From positions 54,374,308 to 54,438,307 of the forward strand of contig OV884056.1 in NCBI GenBank assembly GCA_930367215.1: DNA of 64,000 nucleotides, written 5' to 3'. The notes beneath the pieces are model-generated. The model searched no databases, was not told where the DNA came from, and saw only the letters and a program-made list of their open reading frames with translations. Positions 24,424 through 36,065 of the stretch are shown piece by piece. A program made the translations under genes and the position numbers. Position 1 is the stretch's first letter, and every line of letters begins with the position of its first letter. The stretch comes from Pollenia angustigena. Lineage: Eukaryota; Arthropoda; Insecta; Diptera; Polleniidae.

Positions 24424-25783
24424 CACAGAAAAAAGTAAAAAACGGTTTTGATCACCAAAATAATTGAAACAAGCAAAAAATTGTTTAATATTGCACCTAT
24501 CACCGAAATGATTATACCAATTACTCAAATTTGCAAAAATTGCAAAACAAGGATTTTTTTCCAATTAAAAAGTTTTTACATTTTAATTACAAAAATAATT
24601 GAAAAAATTTTTAATATTAAACAATATTTTAATTGAATGAATTAACAAATTAATTGAAAAAAAAAAAAAAAAAAAATCAATATTTTAATTGAATGAATTA
24701 ACAAATTAATTGAAAAAAAAAAAAAAAAATCAATATTTTAATTGAATGAATTACTAACGTAATTTATTTTTATTAATTAATTAATAATTGTATTGATTAA
24801 AACAGTGATTGAATTTTTGCATTAAATCGATTAAATTTTTAATTGAATAAATTAAACGGTGTATTTGAAATACACTCTAAATTCAATTACGCAAATTATT
24901 CAATCAAACATATTATTAATGGAATAAGTTTGTTAAATCAATTCAGTTGATGGTTAAATGAAGCAAAATAATAATATTTAAAATATATTTTTTATTTAAA
25001 TATGGTTTAAAAATAACTTGTTTTATTTGTTTAATTGTAATAGCTCATGCTTAATTGTACAAAATTTGGAAGATTTTTTGACAGAGGAATTTCATTCATA
25101 CAACTTTGTATAAAATTGTTGAATAACTCTGATTCTTCAGGGTATTCAAGATTGAAAACAAAAAACAGTTTTTGTTGTGTAATTTGGCTGTACACTTTTT
25201 TCACCTATTCACTTTTAACGCACAACATGAAATGACGCCAAAAATAATTCAAGAATTAACAAACAAAGAAAATAAACACCACTGTGGTCAGCCACAAGGC
25301 GACTTTTTATTTTACGCATAATTACATATGTATGTAGGCTCATTATTGACATTGTTGGTGGTCATAATTGTAATTCGTCTATAACAAATTTCAGTTCATT
25401 TTTTACTTGTTGATAGTTGTTTTTTTGCACGCGACGCTTACTGTTCTTTTTGATGACAAAAACATGTGTGTATGTACATGTAAGGGCAAAGACAATAAAT
25501 TTATAAAGATGTTGGTTGCACTTGCAACATTTTTCGCAAACTGTTGATGAGGGAGGAAAGCAACAAGGAGAAAGCAACAAAGTGTTCAATTCAAACAACC
25601 GAGTTGATTGATTCAATTAAACTTATAATTAAAATAAAGCTTAAAATCAAGTAAAATTTTAATTGAAAAAAATATTTTTTTTTAATTCAATCAATTAAGA
25701 ACGTAATCAAATTTATTTTAACATTCAAATATCACTATTAATTGAAAAAAAAAAAAAAAAAACTGCCAATAATTTTTTCTGTG
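24424..25783. mobile_element. Repeat bounded by CACAGAAAAAA inverted ends
   Basis: An 11-bp inverted end CACAGAAAAAA bounds 1.36 kb of A+T-rich DNA dominated by AATTGAATGAATTAA-type motifs. It includes a three-unit tandem array at 24622-24760 with unit start CAATATTTTAATTGAATGAA. The target duplication is not clear. Confidence 0.5.
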
Positions 25784-25902
25784 CAGATAGCATAGGCTGT
25801 TTGTTACACGATTATGTTTAATATGAAACTCCTAAAAGAATCTTCTGATGATTATCTGACTAGTAACAATTTTGTTTAATTTACTTAATGAGATCATTAG
25901 TA

Positions 25903-26849
25903 CAGTAGTTCCCGCTTAAGTGCGCATCGAAAAATGTTCAGTTTTCTACGCATTTAAACGGGGAATCATTTAACCAATAACCCGGATAAATGCGCAATCA
26001 ACGCATTTATAAAAACCTCGCTTAAAAAACTTAATAATCATTTAAAAGTACTTCTTTAGTTACATATAAGGGAAAATAAAATTTATTATAGGTACATAGT
26101 TTTCATACGAAATTAAATACATATAATATTAAAACTTATTCAATAAACATTCTTACATAAATACTTATGGACATACATTTTTATTAAAAATATAAATATG
26201 TTTTGTTTATAATATGTATTTTATTCGACCTTTATTATTTTCAAGTATTAATAGGTCTTTAGGTCTTTCTTTAAAAACTTACCCCCATATTTATAAACGA
26301 TTATTAAATTTAACAAACGTTTATTAAGGAGAATTTTCATACAAAATTTGTTTTGTAAACCTTTATTAAATTTAAATTTTTTTTTATAAATACAGGCGTA
26401 AATGTTTATTCGAACCCATATTTAGGCTCCAACTTATTAATTCTTTCCTCTTTTTCATCATCGGAAGATTCCGATAACTCTTTAAAATTATTCTCTATAA
26501 ATTTTGAAATTCAAGAGAAATTTACTTTTTTACTTCAACTGCCCTTTTAAATGTTTGTGTTGCCATCATATAAGTACAAAAATACTTTTACTAACTTTAT
26601 AAATGCCTTGATGGATATTTAAAAAAATTTCAAGTTTTTTTGGTTACGCATTTAAGTGATTTATTTTGTTCAAATTTATGTAATATCGGACAAAAATAAT
26701 GAATCATTAAAGCGGGGAACGCATTTAAGCGAGGTCATTTAAGCGGGATTTTGTTCATGTAATTATGTGAAAATGTTTCTTGCCAGCACATTTTGCGCAT
26801 TTAAGAGGGGTATTCATTTAAGCGAGGTGCATTTAAGCGGGAACTACTG
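25903..26849. mobile_element. pogo-like MITE, CATTTAAGCGGG repeats
   Basis: Starts CAGTAGTTCCCGCTTAAGTG and ends with the inverted sequence CATTTAAGCGGGAACTACTG, flanked by TA (25901-25902 and 26850-26851). CATTTAAGCGGGG recurs near both ends. 947 bp, non-coding. Confidence 0.85.
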
Positions 26850-26886
26850 TAATATTATAATTGTAACAACGAGAATCAGCTGATTT

Positions 26887-26888
<2 letters not shown>

Positions 26889-26920
<32 letters not shown>
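26889..26920. repeat. poly-T tract
   Basis: An uninterrupted run of about 32 T residues. Confidence 0.95.
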
Positions 26921-26925
<5 letters not shown>

Positions 26926-27967
26926 CATCTTTATTAAATTATTTGATTATATACATATTTACATTTTTCGAGATTTTATCTATAGATATTACAGCGAATT
27001 ATATTTTTAATCACAGATATTGAGTATGTAATTATATCTACTAAAATTGTTAAATGAAAAATAGGAAAACCTTTATATGACAAAAGAAAGGTATGTATTC
27101 AAATATAGTTTGAAAAATATATGTATATGTATACAATTGCATTATCTAAAGTAACAATGCATAACAAACATATCATTTTCAGGTTGGTGATTTTTGTTTT
27201 AAAGCTACCCTTAGGCCTACATTCTCTTATCAGTTGATAAGACGAATTTTCTACTTTTTCGTAATATTTGTTATTCAGTCTCTTTGTGAAGTCGTCTATT
27301 AGCTGATTTTATTAAATCTTTAGTTTTAATTAAATTGGAGAGAGTTTGTACTTGAAAACGATTTCTTTCTTTTGAATTAAAAACGTGCGCTTAACTGCTG
27401 TTGATGAATGGGATATTGACAGTATTTCGATAGCAATGCGTGAAATATCAGGAAACATAAGTTCGTCCATTTCGTTCTTAAATTGGCTTACATTTTTCCA
27501 AAAAATCGAAATATATAAATTTTTTAAATGTTTTATTTCTGGCAAATCCCCAAACCACGAAATTGGGAATAGATTCTTAAAATGTATGACAAAATTAAAA
27601 AATACATCTATGTTTCAACGTTTAAAATTTAAGTTCCAATAAATTTAAGGCGTTCATTTTTATGTCCGCTTTCAGAGTTATGTAAATTTAAAAAAATACG
27701 TTAGCGCTTCCCATTGCTCCAAAAATCTTTCAACCACAGCCTATCTCGTAAGCCATCTAGTTTGGGCGTACCTTGAAATAACGTGTGAACTTCTGTTCCA
27801 AAATAGTCTTGAAAATTTTGAAGTTCTTCTTTTCGGCTTGAGCTATTACTAAAGTAAAAAATTATTTCCTTCATAAATTTATTGATTTTTTTAAGTGGAC
27901 ATAAATAAGCTGCAGACGAAGCTAAGTTTAAATTATGGCATGCACAGCCGTTTACGAACAAATTTGG

Positions 27968-28878
27968 TAGTGTCCGACCGAACGCACTTTTTGAGATCGA
28001 ACCCGAACCCGAACTTCGGTAAATTTTGACAAGTTCGGCCGAACCCGAACCCGAACTTTTTGTTAATAAATCTGAACAATTGTACTTTTTTAATGTATTT
28101 ATTAAAAAAAAAAATAAAATTTCAGGAAATTATTACATTTACACTTTTGGAAGGATGCAACATGAAAAGATAAATTGCACTTTATAGTCTTCAAAACTAT
28201 TTTATAGTTCAAAAATAATTAGTAATTGCTTTTTTTTTAAGACAAAAAATAAAAAATAAATTTCAAGTTTAATACAGTATACATTAGGGCTATAACTTTT
28301 TCACACTTTTTGCGAAAATCAAAAACGGCATAGTATAGTCGTGTAAAACATTAAAAGTTATTAATAAAAAATATGATAATTTGTTCGGATTGTTAAGAAA
28401 CTTCACGCAGGGATCGGGTTGAAGTTTGAAAGAACCCATTTTTATCTCACGGAAATTTTAAAAAATATACACCTGATGTTTGTATAAATTCCTATACGTA
28501 TCACTTAAATGCTATTTTGGCATTTAACCACTGCTTTAGATTTAAAAATTTTCCTACGGTTTACAATTCATCGCGGTTCAAAATTTCTTAGAAGGTTTTA
28601 TAAATTTGCTTCCCTGCGTGAGGTTATTTTCGCAAAACGGCGGGAGACAGGTGTTTTCATTACTAAAATATTCTTGGCCACTCCGTCGTACTATGCCAAT
28701 AATTTGGTTATCGCCCTAGTATACATATTAGTACTCAAACCTCAACAATGTATTTTTTGAATTCGTTGGGTTGTATTTTCTCTAAGTGGCGTTTAATATT
28801 GGCGGTAGTTTGTTTGCTTGGCAATTAAACTCCCCACTGACATTTGTTTGGCGCAACATTTGCAATGAGCGCTTGCTC

Positions 28879-28910
<32 letters not shown>

Positions 28911-29379
28911 CTCCAAAATGGTTTGGATGACATTTTTATCCGGAAATATGTATACTATAAAGTTTGGTTTGTGGTTCACCCAAAACTATAGATTATTTTA
29001 CCATTCGCAGAATATAAATAGAGAGTATTTTTTTTTTTGCCAAATAAAATTTAACCGTTTTTTTTGTTGTATTTTTTACCGTCTTCTAAAAATTACACAT
29101 ATAAAGACATTTTTGTACACTTAAGCATTTTATTAAGTCATCGCTGTATTTTATCGAACTAATAATCATAGAGAAAAATAGTTGAATTGATTTCGTATTA
29201 TTTTCAAAAACAATGATGCCAAATTATAATTTGAAATTATGTATAATAAATATGTTATTTCATAAAAAAGTTCGGTGTTCGGTAAAGTTCGGTAAAAATT
29301 TCGCCGAACACCGAACTTTGACCGAACGTCATTTTTTGCCGAACTCCGTAACCGAACCCGAACGTTCGGTCGGACACTA
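27968..29379. mobile_element. hAT MITE with GTTCGG / CCGAAC repeats
   Basis: Perfect 17-bp inverted ends TAGTGTCCGACCGAACG and exact 8-bp duplication AAATTTGG (27960-27967 and 29380-29387). Subterminal arrays of CCGAACCCGAAC. Inserted into the hAT-like pseudogene. A 28-base A run lies at about 28883-28910. Confidence 0.92.
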
Positions 29380-29441
29380 AAATTTGGTAACAATTCTTTT
29401 AATCTGGCCTGAACACCGCTAAATTGCCCCATCATTACTAT

Positions 29442-29584
29442 GTCTGAGTTCACACTATGAAAGTTTTCTTTCAGAAAGTCTGAGTTTATAGATGAGAGGG
29501 GAAGAGAACATGCTGTTCCTTTTTCCCCTCTCACCCATAAACTCAGACTTTCTGAAAGAAAACATTCAAAGTGTAATCCCAGAC
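29442..29584. mobile_element. Small MITE, GTCTGNGNTCACAC ends, copy 1
   Basis: A 143-bp palindromic element with arms containing TTTCTTTCAGAAAGTCTGAG. Relatives at 48430-48570 and, half only, 45925-45985. Its insertion interrupts the pseudogene between NCNV and MMGQ. Confidence 0.8.
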
Positions 29585-29794
29585 ATTGCAATTATCAGCC
29601 GTAAGCCCAATAATTTTTTCCAGAGGAATATTGTTTTTCCTCAAAACGTCTACAATTTTGTCTGTAATTCCATAACACAACAAGGAAAGAGTACTAAAAC
29701 TGACGTGGGGGTACCGTGGTATATAAGCAATGGAAAGGTACTGAAAAAAGTACCAAATTACTGAATTTTCCATCACAAGTATTTACATACTTAT

Positions 29795-30975
29795 GAACAG
29801 TGTTTAAAAAACTGCAGTCAAAATCAAAAAATTGCTTCTACTTCGACTTTTTCAATTTTCATGGGATAAAAATAAACTGTTGCTTTTCAACTAATGCAAA
29901 TCGTCGATGACATTTTCAAACAAGTGTCGCGTAAATCGTGCACGTAACGAAGAGAGACAATGTCGCTCAGCCTGTCGTTGATGACCACATACACGTCATT
30001 GTCGTCCATATAGTCGTTAATGACCACATGAAAGACATTCACCCTTATCACAAACAACTACTCCCATGAAAATATTCCCATATTTTTTTATTTCGTATTG
30101 TGAATGATTCCCATAACAAATTTTTTGGGAATGAATTCCCAAACTTTAAAAATTTGGCATCGCCAATGTTTATTCCCGCGAATTTTTTTACTGAATAAAT
30201 TCCCAACAAGTGTTGATATGAACGAGAAGGGAACACGTAAATTTTAATATGTATTATAAAGTAGGACTAAATTAAATTACTTTTTCCTTTTATTGTAGGA
30301 GTGTACATACAAAAATGAAGATAAACACTATTCATTATTTATTTTATTATATTTTTATTCGTATTTTATTTTGTATATTTTTCTTTCACAATACAAGCAC
30401 TGACAAGTAACTCACAATAGAGACTTTTGTTTACAAACCACTGACAAATAATTCACAATAGACATTTTTACTCCCAAAATATTTGCGATACCGATTTGTT
30501 GGGGATGGGAATTTAAGTTTGATTCCATATATCATATTCCCATAACATTCGCGATAGGGGTGATTGTCGTTTGTATTGTCTTTGATGACTATATAGACGA
30601 CGATGGATTCTATTTTGTCGTCAACGACTGCGTATAAGACAATGTCGATGTTACAGCTTACACGACAATGTCGCCTATAAACATAAATGAATAAATAAAA
30701 ATATACAATAGCACATACAAGACACTGTCGCTCATACTGTCGTGTATAGTTGTTGATAGAGGATACCTTACAAGAAAATGTCTGTCATGTTGTCGTGGAT
30801 AAGCTTTAACAAAAGACAACTTGAAAGACAATGTCGGTCATTTCGTCGTTTATTAACTTCTTTAAAAGACAGTGCACTAGACAATGTCGAGTATTTTGTC
30901 GTCCACGACATTTTCCTCAAAATTGTCTTCGAAAAGTCTTAAGTGATAGAAGACATGTCGTGCATAAATCGTTTT
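29795..30975. repeat. Palindrome-rich repeat built on GACAATGTCG
   Basis: GACAATGTCG or near forms with TGTCGT and CGACATTGTC recur about a dozen times at 29930-30035 and 30563-30930. The two parts are separated by the MITE at 30040-30562. No gene frame. Confidence 0.55.
30040..30562. mobile_element. TIR MITE, CACCCYTATC ends, ATT duplication
   Basis: CACCCTTATC on the left matches CACCCCTATC reversed on the right, flanked by ATT (30037-30039 and 30563-30565). The subterminal motif ATTCCCATA recurs with its inverse GGGAAT. 523 bp, non-coding. Confidence 0.7.
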
Positions 30976-31380
30976 TTCTCATATCTTCTTTTTTAATGCG
31001 TAAAACTTTTCATCTTAACTCCATATCGTTGTATTATTTTAACACATCGTTAAAACCTTAATTCTTAAATAATCCGATATTATTTTGGATTTTCGAAAAG
31101 CCTTTGCAGACCTTCCATCTTCAAATTCTGCATACAGTTTCTTCTATAGAACAACCGCTGTCTCTCTATGTATTTTTCCACTGGACCAAGTTCGGCAATT
31201 TTGAATGTATTTGGAAAAGATAAAATACATTTTTGAAGTTACTTAACATGGTTTTTGCTTACTAAATATTGAGATTAATTAGCTTTACTACATTGTGTAA
31301 AGGGAGGTCCAAACATAATGCAAGTTTTTTGTCCAACTTAATTTGATATTTCTTTGTTTCGGTGTTTGACAAATGCAACC

Positions 31381-31690
31381 ATGGAGATGTACACAACTGA
31401 ACAGCGCGTAAAGATTGTTGAAGTCTTTTACAAAAATGGGTCTTCAAATCAAAATGTATTTCGTGCACTTCGTGACAAACACTTTCACCTCATGAGAATC
31501 CACCAGTAATTGCTGAAAAGCGGATGCTTCCACAAAGAGTGACTGTTTGGTGGGATTTTTGGGCTGGCGGAGTCCTCGGGCCGTAACTTTTCGAAATTGA
31601 AGTCGGCCAAGCATTTACGGGGAATGGCATTCGCTATCGCAAGATAATAACAGAGGGCACGTTCCGATAAAACAATAGTTATCATTTTTT
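31381..31690 (+). pseudogene. Mariner transposase fragment with internal deletion
   Basis: Begins MEMYTTEQRVKIVEVFYKNG and continues SSNQNVFRALRD, colinear with residues 1-32 of the intact transposase at 33763-32678. It then jumps, after a deletion, to a segment matching residues about 180-232 (RVTVWWDFWAGGVLGP, then GNGIRYRKIITE) with a stop before LFEIE. The catalytic domain is mostly gone. The upstream edge near 31300 (GGGAGGTCC) may be the old left end. Confidence 0.8.
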
Positions 31691-31786
31691 TTTTTTTTTA
31701 TTGTGTGACTATTATTTTTGTGGAGTATTTGACAATTTGTTGATCTTTATTTACTTCACTGATATAAATATATACATATATGTATA

Positions 31787-32571
31787 TTAGAGCGACTCAC
31801 CAAAAGAAGTGCTGAATGTACCCTCCTAAAAATGAACCTTGGACTTTTTTAAGAAGACATTTTAAATATTTCGCCTCCAGCTTTGACCTCTCGTGAGGTG
31901 GACCATTTTGAAAAATGGTCTATTTTTGCATGTTTTGTTAATTTGAGAATCTGTTTCCTTACCAACATAAACAAATTGGGTATCATCTTTTTCATTTCTT
32001 TAGTCGTATTTCCATCCATACATGATCTAGAAACTAAATCCGCTATCATATTAGAGTTACTTCAAAATTGCATTTATAAATATTCCAGTGCAAAAATCTA
32101 AATTATTTACATACAAAGATGATGTACTTGTCAAAAGAAAAAAATTGATACCCATATTGCCCAATTTAAAACGAAGGGTTACCACCCCATTGAATTTTTG
32201 TCAAAACGCGAACTAGCACGAATTTCAAAAAAAATCTGAGACACATATTTACTTAAATCGACTAAAGATTAAAATATGTTCATTTGGCACTTTTATTACA
32301 AACAACCCCGAACAAAAAATTCAAAAACCGTTTTCTTTTTTTACAGAAAATCCTTAAAAAAAAGGATCATCCGTGTCCTTGGACAAATTGTATACACAGT
32401 TTTTTTTTTCAAAAAGGCGGGCATATAAATTTTCAACTCGAGAGGCGCGGATTAGGATTTTATTTTAGACCCATGGCTTCTTTGGAGAATTTTGTTAGAA
32501 TTGTATGTAGATTACGTTTTTGCTATACGATTTTTAATTTTTTTTCATCCATACAAATCGACCCGCCCTAA
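31787..32571. repeat. TIR-like repeat Z, full copy
   Basis: Ends TTAGAGCGACTC and, reversed, TTAGGGCGGGTC, with TGTATA on both sides (31781-31786 and 32572-32577); the hexamer is low-complexity, so this duplication is tentative. A rearranged relative is at 53573-53875. Confidence 0.55.
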
Positions 32572-32590
32572 TGTATATAAAGGGTGGTTA

Positions 32591-33858
32591 AGGGCCGATG
32601 TTGATTTTGAATAAAACACAAACTATTTAGGAAATTATTGTAATTTTATTTTATTATGATATATTGGTATTATTCAATTATGTATGGAACAAAATATCGG
32701 CCAAATGGGCGCCGCGACCACGGCGGCACACCTCCATCCGATGGTCCAAATTTTCGATGACCCTGAGGCATAATGGAGGTTCTATGCCGTTAATGTGCCG
32801 AATTATCTCATCCTTTAGCTCTTGAATTGTTGCTGGCTTATCGACGTACACCTTTTCTTTCAAATAACCCCAAAGAAAAAAGTCCAACGGTGTCAAATCA
32901 CATGATCTTGGCGGCCAATTGACATCGCCATTACGTGCGATAACACGGCCATTGAATTTGTTGCGCAAAAGAGCCATTGTTTCGTTAGCTGTGTGGCAAG
33001 TGGCACCGTCCTGCTGAAACCACATATCGTCCACATCCATATCTTCCAATTCGGGCCATAAAAAGTTCGTTATCATCTCACGATAGCGAACACCATTCAC
33101 AGTAACTGCCTGACCGGCCTCATTTTGGAAAAAATACGGCCCGATGATGCCGCCAGCCCATAAACCGCACCAAACAGTCACTCTTTGTGGGTGCATTGGT
33201 TTTTCGACAATCACTCTTGGATTCTCATTCGCCCAAATGCGGCAATTCTGTTTATTGACGAATCCACTGAGGTGAAAATGTGCCTCATCACTGAAGATGA
33301 TTTTCTTCGAAAATTGATCATCCACTGTTGCCATTTCTTGCCACCATTCTGCCCATTCACGACGTTTGGAATGGTCAAGAGGCTTTAGTTCTTGAGCCAA
33401 TTGCACCTTGTAAACGTGTAAATGCAAGTCTTTATGCATAATGTTCATCAACGACGAGCGTGAGAGGTGCAATTGTTGGGTACGACGACGAGTTGAGGTG
33501 GACGGCTCTTCAGCCACACTATCGCGAACAGCAGCAATATTTCCTGCAGTACGAGCTGTACGAGCATGCACTGGTGTTCTCACATCTTCTACAGACCCGG
33601 TTTGCTCGAATTTTTCCACGATTTTTGCGATTGTACGCACATTTGGACGATCAAATTGACCAAAAAAATCACGAAGTGCACGATATGCATTTTGATTTGA
33701 ACGCCCATTTTCATAATAAGTCTGGATAACTTTAACACGTTGTTGGATTGTGTATCTCTCCATGGTTCAAATTGAGTAAGTCTGAAATAGAGAAATGTCA
33801 AATAAAATTCGGAAAAAAACTTGGCGTTTAGGTGTGGTTCACATTCAACATCGGCCCT
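32591..33858 (-). mobile_element. Complete mariner-type transposon (1268 bp)
   Basis: Ends are AGGGCCGATGTTGA on both sides (first 14 bp identical, similarity continuing for about 29 bp) between TA dinucleotides (32589-32590 and 33859-33860). It contains a single uninterrupted transposase gene on the minus strand. Length, ends, duplication and intact ORF together make this the youngest-looking transposon in the window. Confidence 0.93.
32678..33763 (-). CDS. Mariner-family transposase, intact, DD36D spacing
   Basis: A 361-residue cut-and-paste transposase that would bind the element's inverted ends and move it into TA sites. The N-terminal third (about 1-125) has two helix-turn-helix-like parts: TIQQRVKVIQTYYENG near the start, then RTQQLHLSRSSLMNIMHKDL around 94-113. 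The catalytic RNase H-like domain carries Asp159 in FSDEAHF, Asp252 in WFQQDGATCHT and Asp289 in SCDLTPLDFFLWG. By direct count 36 residues lie between the second and third Asp, against 34 in classical mariners; SCDLTPLD replaces the usual YSPDLAPSD. The length is normal for the superfamily. The start Met at 33763 matches the MEMY start of the 31381 fragment. No stops or frameshifts. Activity is possible but unproven. Confidence 0.93.
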   Translation of the reverse strand: MERYTIQQRVKVIQTYYENGRSNQNAYRALRDFFGQFDRPNVRTIAKIVEKFEQTGSVEDVRTPVHARTARTAGNIAAVRDSVAEEPSTSTRRRTQQLHLSRSSLMNIMHKDLHLHVYKVQLAQELKPLDHSKRREWAEWWQEMATVDDQFSKKIIFSDEAHFHLSGFVNKQNCRIWANENPRVIVEKPMHPQRVTVWCGLWAGGIIGPYFFQNEAGQAVTVNGVRYREMITNFLWPELEDMDVDDMWFQQDGATCHTANETMALLRNKFNGRVIARNGDVNWPPRSCDLTPLDFFLWGYLKEKVYVDKPATIQELKDEIIRHINGIEPPLCLRVIENLDHRMEVCRRGRGAHLADILFHT

Positions 33859-33860
33859 TA

Positions 33861-34930
33861 CAATTTTACATATATATTTATAAAGATATCATCTCAGTGA
33901 TATATCGGAGTTATTTTAAAGACAAATGTGTTTAAAGGGCCCTCAAATGATAAGTTGCAAAGGTTCTTCAACGTCACGACTTTTTAATCACCTTTAATTA
34001 GTCCACAAGGTTGACAAAAATAAACGCCAAGTAAAACTTAACTCTGCTCTAAGTAGTTTTTAAGAGACTGCAAATAATAATTTACCAAATTTGCTGCCAA
34101 TAAAGAATGAAAAACTCTTACAGCCATACCTAAACAAGAGCGGAAAGCGTATTCTAGCTGTCAAAAATTCTAATGCCCATACAATTTGTATGAAGCATCC
34201 CTAAATAGCGCGGCGTCAACGCTTTACAATTTTGACAGCGCGCTTAATAGTGAAGTTGGCCGCTTTATTAATAAATAATGTCAATTTAGCTATTTTTTCG
34301 TCAATCTATCGGGTTTTTCTCTTATTTTTTATTTCTATTATGTGGGTTTTATTAAACAAGAAAGTTAACACTACTGTTTGGGACACAACGTTGATGGTCT
34401 TGTTTGGGTATGGCATATCAGCGTAAACGGATGAAAACGTCCCACCTTCCTCTCTTGTTACGGCCACAGAGCACACAGAGGCGTCGCGAGACAGAAAATA
34501 TTGTGTTTTCCTTCGAAAGCTGCCCTTTTAACATTTTTTGTTTTGATTACGCAATTTGTGTTGAAAGTAGCGGCCTGTTTTACCACCTTGCCACTTCACC
34601 ACCAAAAAACGGTTTCTTTCTCTTTCTTCGAAAGCTGCCCTCGCAAATGATTTAGGCATTTTTCATGCGTCACTTTTTTCATCTCTGTATGCTTTGTGGT
34701 ACGGCTTTTAAGTAGTTCTAGCATATCTTCATGCTAAAAACTACAACATACCGGCGAAATCAACGATTTGGAAAAATTCTTAAGTTTTATTTATTTTAAA
34801 CTACCAACAACTTAAAGCAAAATTTAAGGAATCAAAAAATCTCATGGAAGGGTATAAATTGTGATCGACGAATTGACAGATATTTCATACAAAAAGCATT
34901 TTCATTTTACAATTCGTTTTTATAATCCTG
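33861..34930. other. No gene recognised
   Basis: Mixed-composition DNA. A hairpin with GTAGTT and AACTAC arms lies at 34712-34745. Two short blocks containing TTCGAAAGCTGCCCT repeat at 34516 and 34627. Frames at 34232 and 34404 are unsupported. Confidence 0.5.
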
Positions 34931-35178
34931 CAGCCGTATTCTGTAATTCGCTAAAGCTAAATCTCTATCGCTAAAAATCTAAAAAATTGATTCAGCGGTT
35001 TTTGGCTACGAATGCAATTCTGTAACGTGCATTGCTAAATTTGGCAATGCCATACAAATTTAATTCACCGCAATTTTAGCTTTAAATGTCATCGCTAAAA
35101 TTTTTCAATTTTGTGTTCTCTAAGGCATTTTAGCGATCGAGATTTAGCTTTAGCTAAGCGAATTACAAAATACGGCTG
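34931..35178. mobile_element. Palindromic MITE, CAGCCGTATT ends
   Basis: The left arm CAGCCGTATTCTGTAATTCG is mirrored at the right end, with TAGCTTTAGC-type motifs inside. CTG flanks both sides, though the palindrome makes this ambiguous. 248 bp. Confidence 0.7.
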
Positions 35179-35525
35179 CTGGATAAGAGGTTTTGTTTGC
35201 AACTTTTCAAAAATATATTGAAGTCTACTGATTCATATAGACATGCTTAACCACCATCAATTAAAACTCATTTAAAATAAATTTGGGGGAATATCTCAAA
35301 TAATAAATTTATTAAATTTCTAAAATTTCTTAAAACCAAAGTGCTTCAAAACTTCTACAGCTATGTTCACACCTATTAAATATTTGATGTCTTACACGCC
35401 ACCACTAGTTTTCTTAAAGAATTGTTTGCTTTTGCAAAATGTTAGGCTAGTGCAAACATTATTTAACAGTTTCTAAATTACATTATACAATTATCATCTT
35501 GGGAATAAAGTTAAGTAAATAAACA

Positions 35526-35710
35526 GAAATAAATTAGTATTGCGGTAATTTTGTTGAACTATTTATGGGTTTTAATCCAAATTTTCAATATTTTTAATCA
35601 GGCTTAAGTTCATCAAATTTAATTTTCATTAAATTGTTTTTTATGAAGAAAGGAATTTTACAACATGAAAATTAATTAAAATTGTTATTGATAATCATTC
35701 ATTCTTGACT
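35526..35710 (+). repeat. Dispersed repeat W, copy 1
   Basis: About 185 bp closely shared with 44793-44980, for example GAAGAAAGGAATTTTACAAC and ATTCTTGAC at the end. The two copies diverge right after ATTCTTGAC, where this one continues into a tRNA-like segment. Confidence 0.75.
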
Positions 35711-35820
35711 GACCTGAGATTTGAACCTAGACGGCTGGCCTGAGATTCGAACCCAGGCGGCTGGTTACCCTGACATGTTTCGATCGCTACCACTTGATCT
35801 CAGAGGGGTTTGCCGTCTTA
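35711..35820 (-). mobile_element. tRNA-like SINE head
   Basis: On the minus strand it reads CTGAGATCAAGTGGTAGCGA (A-box-like) and GGGTTCGAATCTCAGG (B box). The block with GAACCNAGGCGGCTGG is doubled at 35716-35763. It is not a functional tRNA because the arms do not pair. Confidence 0.6.
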
Positions 35821-36065
35821 CACATCGACGACTGCTGACGTCAATAGTCAAACATCAATCCTTAAACCAAATTGTATTTTAACCTTGGGTAGAAAAAAAA
35901 AACAGAAATTATTTAAAATAAAGCCCAAGTTTGATCAATTTACTAATCACGCTTTTTTGGATTTTATTGTCAAATAATTGTTAGGTCTGAACAAACGTTA
36001 AGTCAAATCCATGTATTTTGTTGGTTCCTTACCTTCGTGAATTGCTTTGTTTTTATTTTAATTAA

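Larger units (their letters stand above)
27330..29776 (-). pseudogene. hAT-transposase-like pseudogene (ZNF862-type), split by two MITEs
   Basis: Minus-strand pieces in order: 29776-29585 with IIGLTADNCNV (the acidic motif of the RNase H-like fold in this hAT branch); 29441-29388 with MMGQFSGVQARLKELLPNF; 27961-27701 with FVNGCACHNLNLASSAAYLC (Cys/His insertion-domain start); and 27545-27330 with DELMFPDISRIAIEILSISH followed by SSTAVKRTF (C-terminal dimerisation region). The pieces follow the family order. MITEs at 29442-29584 and 27968-29379 separate the first three. Frames are broken after the second block, so it is dead. It could be a transposon remnant or a once-domesticated relative; I favour the former because no introns or host motifs are visible. 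Confidence 0.75.

Noticed and set aside
24424..25783. Assigning the CACAGAAAAAA-bounded repeat to Transib because of its CACAG start
   Set aside because: The heptamer does not continue as CACWRTG and no 5-bp duplication is present.
28786..29124. A 112-residue plus-strand ORF
   Set aside because: Contains a poly-Lys run from an A tract and sits in the interior of a MITE.
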